Positions 6,812 through 10,808 of a stretch of DNA of 10,808 bases are shown one piece after another; within the stretch, counting starts at the first letter, position 1; each line of letters opens with the position of its first letter. Position numbers and translations under genes: made by a program. The notes under the pieces are model-generated. The model worked only from the letters and a program-made list of their open reading frames with translations, made no database searches and had not been told where the DNA came from. Source of the stretch: Nocardiopsis sp. NRRL B-16309 (GTDB taxonomy: Bacteria > Actinomycetota > Actinomycetes > Streptosporangiales > Streptosporangiaceae); the NCBI RefSeq assembly GCF_001279585.1, contig NZ_LGEC01000108.1:1-10808 (forward strand), given 5' to 3'.

Positions 6812-7687
6812 ATGACTTCCCTCGGTGCCGTCTTCCGCCCCCAACTCCCTCCCGAACGGCTGCGCGGGGTCGTCCGCGCGGCCGACGAGGCCGGGCTGGA
6901 CGAACTCTGGCTGTGGGAGGACTGCTTCCTGGAGAGCGGTGTGGCCACCGCCGCGGCCGCGCTGGCCTGGTCCGAGCACCTGCGCGTGGGCATCGGCCTG
7001 CTCCCGGTCCCGCTGCGCAACGTGGCGCTGACCGCCATGGAGGCCGCCACCCTGCACCGGCTCTTCCCCGGCCGCGCCGCCATCGCCGTCGGGCACGGAG
7101 TCCAGGACTGGATGGGCCAGGTCGGTGCCCGCGCGGAGTCGCCGCTGACCCTGCTGCGCGAGCACCTGGAGGCCCTGCGCGCGCTGCTGCGCGGCGAACG
7201 GGTCGACACCGAGGGCCGCTACGTCCGGCTGAGCGGTGTCGCGCTCGACTGGCCGCCCGCGACGCCCGTCCCCGTGCTGGCCGGCGGGCAGGGGCCCAGG
7301 ACGCTGCGCCTGACCGGCGAGGCCGCCGACGGGACCGTCCTGGACGCGGACATGACCCCGGGCGCGCTCCCCGAGGCGCGCAGGCTGATCGACGAGGGGC
7401 GGCGCGCCGCCGGCCGCCCGGGCCGCGCCGACGTGGTCGTCTACCTGCACGCGGCCACCGGCCCCGACGCCCGGGACCGCCTGGCCGCCGAACTCGATGC
7501 CTGGGGCGGCCCACGGGCCGAGGACCACGGCGCGGCCGGGGACGCCGAGACCGTCGCCGGGGCCGTCCGAAGGCTGGCGGCGGCGGGCGCCGACACCGTG
7601 GTCCTGCAGCCCACCGCCGACGAGCCCGACCCCGAGGGGTTCGTGCGCTTCGTGGCGGAGGAGGTCCGCCCCCTCGTCCCGCGCTGA
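6812..7687 (+). CDS. LLM class flavin-dependent oxidoreductase (probably F420-dependent)
   Basis: 291 residues, a luciferase-like TIM barrel that uses FMN or, in most actinobacterial members of this type, coenzyme F420 for hydride transfer; cytoplasmic. The sequence shows the family's landmarks in order: the N-terminal strand with ELWLWED (31-37), GIGLLPVPLRNVALTAMEA (60-78) after the second strand, RLFPGRAAIAVGHG (83-96), LLREHLEALRALLRGE (114-129), and the cofactor-phosphate strand PVPVLAGGQGPRTLRLTGE (152-170) followed by AADGTVLD. Length is at the short end of the family's usual 280-350 residues. It has its own ribosome site and opens away from the acyltransferase gene; the next gene is 377 bp on, so it is probably monocistronic. 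The physiological substrate cannot be inferred. FMN use instead of F420 remains possible. Confidence 0.9.
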   Translation: MTSLGAVFRPQLPPERLRGVVRAADEAGLDELWLWEDCFLESGVATAAAALAWSEHLRVGIGLLPVPLRNVALTAMEAATLHRLFPGRAAIAVGHGVQDWMGQVGARAESPLTLLREHLEALRALLRGERVDTEGRYVRLSGVALDWPPATPVPVLAGGQGPRTLRLTGEAADGTVLDADMTPGALPEARRLIDEGRRAAGRPGRADVVVYLHAATGPDARDRLAAELDAWGGPRAEDHGAAGDAETVAGAVRRLAAAGADTVVLQPTADEPDPEGFVRFVAEEVRPLVPR

Positions 7688-8064
7688 CCGTGCTGGCCCC
7701 CTGACGCCGCTCGCGCTGACACTGACGCCGACCGCGCTGGCCCCCTGAAGCCGCCGCCCGTGCTGGCCCCGCTGACGCCGACCCTGCCGCCCGCGCCGAC
7801 CATGGTGGCCCCCTGACGCCGACCGCGCCGACCGCGCTCAGCCGTCGTCGCCCGGCCCCCGTCGCCTCCTCGGCCAGCGCCCGCCGCACGCGGACGGTCA
7901 GGGCCGCCACGCGGACCTCGGCCGCGCGGCGCGCCCCGGCGGCGACGGGCTCCGGCTGGTCGTCCACCTTCCGGCCGCCCAGGACACCGAGCACGCCCTG
8001 GCCGAACCCGACGCGGCGGCGTCCGCTCGTTGACCCCGCCGGGCGGCCGTGCTGGAGTCGGAGC
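7688..8064. other. Gene-poor spacer with repeats and a possible gene remnant
   Basis: 377 bp. The first 135 bp is a degenerate repeat family (see 7690-7821). The rest, about 7850-8033, is open in a + frame lacking a start codon that ends at TGA 8031-8033, and also in a - frame. Both have GC-rich third positions and protein-like composition, so neither can be chosen and neither is called as a gene. Only the ribosome site of the dehydrogenase gene (GGAG, 8054-8057) is clear; I see no promoter. Confidence 0.6.
7690..7821. repeat. Degenerate dispersed-tandem repeat, about 20-bp unit
   Basis: Four near-identical copies of GTGCTGGCCCCCTGACGCCG lie at 7690-7709, 7734-7753 (two changes), 7760-7780 (one inserted G) and 7802-7821 (two or three changes). 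Partial copies of TGACGCCGACCGCG fall between them (7723-7736, 7772-7785, 7814-7827). Spacing is irregular (44, 26, 42 bp). The first copy begins three bases after the LLM stop codon. Confidence 0.75.
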
Positions 8065-9090
8065 ATGCCGATCCCCGCCGAGATGGACGCCTGGACCGTC
8101 GAGCGCCCGGGACCGATCAGCTCCCGCCCGCTGCGGCGGGTGCGCCGCCCGGTGCCGGTGCCCCGGGACCGCGAGATCCTGGTCCGGGTGCGCGCGTGCG
8201 CGGTGTGCCATACCGACCTGCACCTGGCTGAGGGCGACCTGCCGCCCCGGCGGCCGGGCACCGTGCCCGGACACGAGGTGGTCGGCCGCGTCGTGGCGGC
8301 GGGACCCGCGGCGGCGCGGTTCCCGGCCGGGACCCGCGTGGGCGTGGCCTGGCTGCGCTCGACGTGCGGGGAGTGCCGGTACTGCCGGCGCGGCGACGAG
8401 AACCTGTGCCCGACCTCGACCTATACGGGGTGGGACTCCGACGGCGGCTACGCCGAGTACCTCACCGTGGACGAGCGCTACGCCCACCCCCTGCCCGAGG
8501 CTCTCCCGGACCGGACGGCCGCCCCACTGCTGTGCGCCGGGATCATCGGCCACCGCGCCCTCGCCCGCGCCGAGCTGCCCGAGCGGGGCGTGCTCGGCGT
8601 CTACGGGTTCGGTGCCTCGGCCCACCTGGCGGCGCAGACCGCCCTGGACCGGGGCGCGCGCGTGCACGTGATGACCCGTTCGGAGCGGGCCCGGGAGCTG
8701 GCGCTCGACCTCGGGTGCGCCTCGGCGCGCGGCTCCGCGGAGCCTCCGCCCGAGCCCCTGGACGCGGCGGTCCTGTTCGCCCCCGTCGGCGACCTCGTCC
8801 TCCCGGCGCTCGCGGCGCTGGACCGGGGCGGCACGCTCTCGGTCGCGGGCATCCACCTGAGCGGCATCCCACCGCTGGACTACCAGCGGCACCTGTTCCA
8901 GGAGCGGTCCCTGCGCAGCGTCACCGCCAACACCCGGGCCGACGCCCGCGCCTACCTCGACCACGTCGCCGCGCGACCGCCGAGGGTGACCACGACGCCC
9001 TATCCCTTCGACCATGCCGACCGGGCGCTGGCCGACCTGGCGGCCGACCGGGTCGCGGGCGCCGCCGTCCTGGTCCTGGACGGCTCCTGA
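8065..9090 (+). CDS. Zinc-dependent alcohol dehydrogenase (MDR superfamily, CAD2-like)
   Basis: 341 residues; a cytosolic medium-chain dehydrogenase oxidising alcohols or reducing aldehydes with NAD(P). Catalytic zinc ligands are visible: C48 in ACAVCHTD (44-51), H70-E71 in GHE, and C157 in PLLCAG. The structural-zinc lobe has C101, C104, C107 and C115. The cofactor fold carries GVYGFGASAHLA (178-189). After the second strand, T204-R205-S206 stand where NAD-specific enzymes have an Asp, which suggests NADP(H) use; this is inference. The GVYGFGASAHLA pattern matches the CAD2-like propanol-preferring subgroup. ATG 8065 has GGAG 7 nt upstream. A TetR gene follows 163 bp downstream on the same strand and could regulate it, though no matching operator is seen before this gene. 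No truncation. Confidence 0.92.
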   Translation: MPIPAEMDAWTVERPGPISSRPLRRVRRPVPVPRDREILVRVRACAVCHTDLHLAEGDLPPRRPGTVPGHEVVGRVVAAGPAAARFPAGTRVGVAWLRSTCGECRYCRRGDENLCPTSTYTGWDSDGGYAEYLTVDERYAHPLPEALPDRTAAPLLCAGIIGHRALARAELPERGVLGVYGFGASAHLAAQTALDRGARVHVMTRSERARELALDLGCASARGSAEPPPEPLDAAVLFAPVGDLVLPALAALDRGGTLSVAGIHLSGIPPLDYQRHLFQERSLRSVTANTRADARAYLDHVAARPPRVTTTPYPFDHADRALADLAADRVAGAAVLVLDGS

Positions 9091-9094
9091 ACCC

Positions 9095-9132
9095 GCCGAC
9101 CCGGACGAAGGAGCCGCCGATCCGGACGAAGG
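9095..9132. repeat. Two tandem 17-bp repeats, 21-bp period
   Basis: GCCGACCCGGACGAAGG (9095-9111) recurs as GCCGATCCGGACGAAGG (9116-9132) with one change, just after the dehydrogenase stop. The 21-bp period is two helical turns, so both copies face the same side of the DNA. It could be a binding site or a small duplication. Confidence 0.7.
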
Positions 9133-9164
9133 GCGGCACACCGGTCAGCGGCGGCGGGTGCCGC
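9133..9164 (+). terminator. Weak hairpin after the dehydrogenase gene
   Basis: GCGGCAC (9133-9139) pairs with GTGCCGC (9158-9164) across an 18-nt loop that itself contains ACCGGT. There is no T-tract. It is placed as expected for a terminator before the tetR promoter, but the stem is short. Confidence 0.3.
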
Positions 9165-9181
9165 ACGACGCCCCGGACACG

Positions 9182-9217
9182 GGGATACCGCGACCACCCG
9201 GATGTTCGTCGTATCCC
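9182..9217. repeat. Additional inverted repeat GGGATAC/GTATCCC upstream of tetR
   Basis: GGGATAC (9182-9188) and GTATCCC (9211-9217) are exact complements 22 bp apart. The right arm overlaps the left half of the larger dyad, so it may be a second half-site or coincidence. Confidence 0.35.
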
Positions 9218-9243
9218 ACCCTAGGATGGGACGACGCCGAACA
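9203..9243 (+). promoter_or_regulatory. Promoter -10 within an imperfect dyad, likely tetR operator
   Basis: TGTTCG (9203-9208) and CGAACA (9238-9243) form the outer arms, and TCCCA (9214-9218) and TGGGA (9227-9231) the inner arms. CGT/ACG also match between them with a one-base asymmetry. TAGGAT (9222-9227) is a good -10; no -35 is evident. Transcription would begin near 9234, about 20 bases before ATG 9254. A dyad over the -10 and start point of a TetR gene is the usual layout for autoregulation. Confidence 0.5.
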
Positions 9244-9253
9244 AGGGAGGACG

Positions 9254-10360
9254 ATGGTCCGGCTCAACAGGGTCGAGCAGCGGGCCCGCAACCGGGCCCG
9301 GGTGCTGGCCGCCGCCGGCGAGGAGTTCGCCGAGCGCGGGTTCCGGGACGCCAAGGTCGACCGCATCGCGGCCCGGGCCGACCTGACCCGGGGCGCCGTC
9401 TACTCCAACTTCCCCGGCAAGCGCGCCCTGTACTTCGCCGTCCTGGCGCAGGCGGCCGCACAGGCCGACCGCGAGGCCCGGTCCGAGGGCCTCACCGAGG
9501 CGGGTGCCGTCCACACCGTCGCCGACGCCCTCGGCGCCCTGGCACGCGCCTGGACCGAGCGCTTTCCGCTCACCGACTTCGGCGGACCGCCCGGCCTGGG
9601 CTCGGTGCTCACCCCCGAGGTCCTGTCCGACGAGCCCACGAGGCGCTCCTACACCCAGCTCAACCGGCTCGGGGCGGTCCTGCTCGGGCTCGCCCTGGAG
9701 GCCCTCGAAGGGCCGGGGGAGCCGGGGCGGCGCCGGGTGCGCCTGGCCGAGACCGTGCTCACCACCCTCGTGGGAGCGGCGCAGACCGCGGTCGTGGCGC
9801 CGGGCCTCGTGGACCCCTTCAACGTGATCCGCGCCTGCGAGCGGTTGGCCGGGCTCGACCTGGCCGACACCTGGCCGCTGCCCCACCTCGACCACGCGGT
9901 GCCGGCCGAGCCCGTCGACGAGCCGTGGTCGCCGCCCGCCGCGCAGGACGTGCTCCGGGGGAGCGAGGCCGCGCTCGGCGGGGACGGGGTGGTGCTCGTC
10001 CTGGGGCTGTCGCGGCTGGCGGCCGTCGAGGACGCGTTGCGCTCGGCGCCCGCGCACGCCGGGGTGGCGGCCGTGGTGGTCACCGACGACCCCGACGAGC
10101 GGATGCCGCTGGCCCGGCTGTGCGCGGCCGACCTCGGTGCGAGCCTGCGCCGGGCCTTCCCCGCGCACGCGCGCCCGCGCCTGCGCCTGGTGCTGGACGA
10201 GACCGGGGAGATCGCCGAGGCCGTGGCCGCGGGGGAGGCTGGTGACGCCGCCGAGGCGGCGGTGCAGGTGCGCGGGGGGCGGGTCGTGGCGCGCGCGAGC
10301 GGGCGCGGCGCGGGACACGCCGTGGCCATCTCGGGCGCACGCCAGGATGTGAGATCGTGA
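9254..10360 (+). CDS. TetR/AcrR family regulator with long thioredoxin-like C-terminal extension
   Basis: 368 residues against the usual 190-230. Residues 5-61 are a classic TetR DNA-binding domain: helix VLAAAGEEFAERGF (17-30), VDRIAARADLTRGAVYSNF (35-53) with recognition helix, then GKRALYFAVL. Residues about 70-205 form the usual helical ligand/dimer domain. A Pro-rich linker (207-229) leads to an alpha/beta-looking region (242-358). It has strand GVVLVL (245-250), strand VAAVVVTDDPDE (271-282), RLRLVLDETGEIAEAV (309-324) and AAVQVRGGRVVARASG (335-350). That order resembles the peroxiredoxin/TlpA 'llDe.G.va..y' and 'v..dGrvv' pattern. The only Cys there is C290, so no CXXC motif; a redox-inert or ligand-sensing role is possible. 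AGGGAGG (9244-9250) precedes ATG 9254 with a short 3-nt gap. Regulated target unknown; the upstream dehydrogenase is a candidate. Confidence 0.88.
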   Translation: MVRLNRVEQRARNRARVLAAAGEEFAERGFRDAKVDRIAARADLTRGAVYSNFPGKRALYFAVLAQAAAQADREARSEGLTEAGAVHTVADALGALARAWTERFPLTDFGGPPGLGSVLTPEVLSDEPTRRSYTQLNRLGAVLLGLALEALEGPGEPGRRRVRLAETVLTTLVGAAQTAVVAPGLVDPFNVIRACERLAGLDLADTWPLPHLDHAVPAEPVDEPWSPPAAQDVLRGSEAALGGDGVVLVLGLSRLAAVEDALRSAPAHAGVAAVVVTDDPDERMPLARLCAADLGASLRRAFPAHARPRLRLVLDETGEIAEAVAAGEAGDAAEAAVQVRGGRVVARASGRGAGHAVAISGARQDVRS

Positions 10361-10370
10361 GGAGTGAGGT

Positions 10371-10394
10371 GGGACACGTGCACGGGTCTGTCCC
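10371..10394 (+). terminator. Weak hairpin after tetR
   Basis: GGGACA (10371-10376) pairs with TGTCCC (10389-10394) over a 12-nt loop, 10 bp after the tetR stop. No T-tract; short stem, so only a tentative terminator. Confidence 0.3.
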
Positions 10395-10414
10395 CGGGGG
10401 CGCGGAGTGTGGCT

Positions 10415-10443
10415 TTGTCACCTGCCCTGACAGGAGATACCTT
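10415..10443 (+). promoter_or_regulatory. Predicted clpX promoter (TTGTCA-17-TACCTT)
   Basis: TTGTCA (10415-10420) and TACCTT (10438-10443) are separated by 17 bp, a good sigma-70-type housekeeping match. A 17-bp dyad TGTCA-N7-TGACA (10416-10432) covers the -35 and the spacer, a plausible repressor or activator site. Transcription would start near 10450, giving an approximately 85-nt leader. Confidence 0.55.
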
Positions 10444-10467
10444 GAACATTCGGATGATGTGAACATC
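10443..10467. repeat. Direct repeat TGAACAT and dyad in the clpX leader
   Basis: TGAACAT occurs at 10443-10449 and 10460-10466, a 17-bp period. The second copy lies in the dyad GATGT-GA-ACATC (10456-10467). These fall at and just after the predicted start point. I do not recognise them as the ClgR or HspR operator sequences. Confidence 0.4.
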
Positions 10468-10517
10468 TGGCACGGGGGTTCGTTCCCGCCGCCGATCGCC
10501 CCGGGCGCCGCCCGTGT

Positions 10518-10524
10518 GAGGAGA
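10518..10524 (+). promoter_or_regulatory. Ribosome binding site deciding the clpX GTG start
   Basis: GAGGAGA precedes GTG 10533 by about 9 nt. A small hairpin CGGGC-GCC-GCCCG (10502-10514) ends 3 nt before it and could modulate access. Confidence 0.7.
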
Positions 10525-10532
10525 ACGTTCGA

Positions 10533-10808
10533 GTGACACGCACCGGTGACAGCGGGCCACTTCTGCAGTGCTCGTTCTGCGGCAAGGACCAGCGCCAGGT
10601 CCGCAGGCTGATCGCGGGCCCCGGCCACATCTGCATCTGCGACGAGTGCGTCGGACTGTGCAACGAGATCGTGGACGAGGAGGACACGGTCGAGACCTCC
10701 GATCTCGGCTGGGACAGTCTGCCGAAGCCGCGTGAGATCTATGAGTTCCTGGACTCGTACGTGATCGGGCAGGATCAGGCGAAGAAGGCTTTGTCGGTGG
10801 CGGTGTAC
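10533..10808 (+). CDS. clpX: ATP-dependent Clp protease ATP-binding subunit ClpX, 5' part (cut by window end)
   Basis: 92 codons are visible of a protein that is normally about 420-430 residues; the rest is beyond the window. ClpX is an AAA+ unfoldase that delivers substrates to the ClpP peptidase in the cytoplasm. The N-terminal zinc-binding domain is complete: C13 and C16 in QCSFCGK, C36 and C39 in CDEC, binding one zinc and adaptor proteins. After an acidic linker comes the start of the AAA+ module, LPKPREIYEFLDSYVIGQDQ with the conserved IGQ, then AKKALSVAVY; Walker A is not yet reached. GTG 10533 is supported by its ribosome site and by the alignment of the Cys motif near the N-terminus. 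It has its own promoter region, and the gene directly upstream is tetR rather than clpP. Confidence 0.97.
   Translation, partial: MTRTGDSGPLLQCSFCGKDQRQVRRLIAGPGHICICDECVGLCNEIVDEEDTVETSDLGWDSLPKPREIYEFLDSYVIGQDQAKKALSVAVY

Noticed and set aside
6710..7528. Upstream extension of the acyltransferase frame to 979 residues
   Set aside because: The extra 273 residues run antisense to the LLM gene and look like a shadow; family homology starts after ATG 6709.
7690..7821. CRISPR-like array
   Set aside because: The units are degenerate and irregularly spaced (44, 26, 42 bp), lack uniform spacers and have no cas genes nearby.
9014..9253. In-frame ATG at 9014 extending the TetR protein by 80 residues
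   Set aside because: The extension overlaps the end of the dehydrogenase gene and runs through the repeats and dyad. TetR homology begins right at ATG 9254 with its own ribosome site.

Overview
The window is very GC-rich (by eye well above 70%), with almost exclusively G or C at third codon positions, GTG/ATG starts and AGGAGG-type ribosome binding sites. This points to a filamentous or related actinobacterium. A DinB/DUF664 protein of the mycothiol-associated type, an F420-type LLM oxidoreductase and a clpX of actinobacterial type fit that; a Nocardiopsis-like or other Streptosporangiales/Streptomyces-like host is my guess, not a demonstrated fact. There are no rRNA or tRNA genes, CRISPR arrays, transposases, integrases or phage genes, so the window reads as chromosomal.

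Layout. (1) 1-96 is a C-saturated leader, followed by a tightly coupled three-gene operon (97-3639, + strand): an ECF-type substrate-binding membrane protein (S), a double ATPase with both EcfA units in one chain, and EcfT. Together they make a complete importer whose substrate cannot be read from the sequence. (2) 3640-3991 is a non-coding spacer with strong hairpins, including a perfect 13-bp stem. (3) 3992-4495 encodes a small DinB/DUF664 protein. (4) 4533-4588 is a long nested hairpin between two convergent genes. (5) 4589-6709 on the - strand encodes a large membrane acyltransferase with an extracytoplasmic SGNH domain, probably an O-acyltransferase for a cell-surface glycan. (6) A divergent 102-bp spacer leads to an LLM-class flavin/F420 oxidoreductase (6812-7687, +). 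(7) 7688-8064 is a gene-poor stretch with a degenerate repeat family and a possible decayed coding fragment. (8) A zinc alcohol dehydrogenase (8065-9090, +) is followed by a TetR regulator (9254-10360, +) with an unusual long C-terminal domain; a dyad lies over the regulator's own predicted promoter. (9) The 5' part of clpX (10533 to the window end) has its own promoter region.

How the genes relate. The S-A-A-T genes clearly work as one transporter. The dehydrogenase and TetR gene may form a regulator-target pair, but only their adjacency supports that. The acyltransferase and LLM gene merely share a divergent spacer. clpX is a housekeeping gene; clpP1/clpP2, which usually precede it in actinobacteria, are not immediately upstream here.

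I did not find a new defence or mobile system. The points most worth a second look are the TetR C-terminal domain with a thioredoxin/peroxiredoxin-like pattern, the dyad at the tetR promoter, the acyltransferase motif changes, the orphan ECF importer with an enlarged S component, the repeats at 7690-7821, and the long convergent hairpin.
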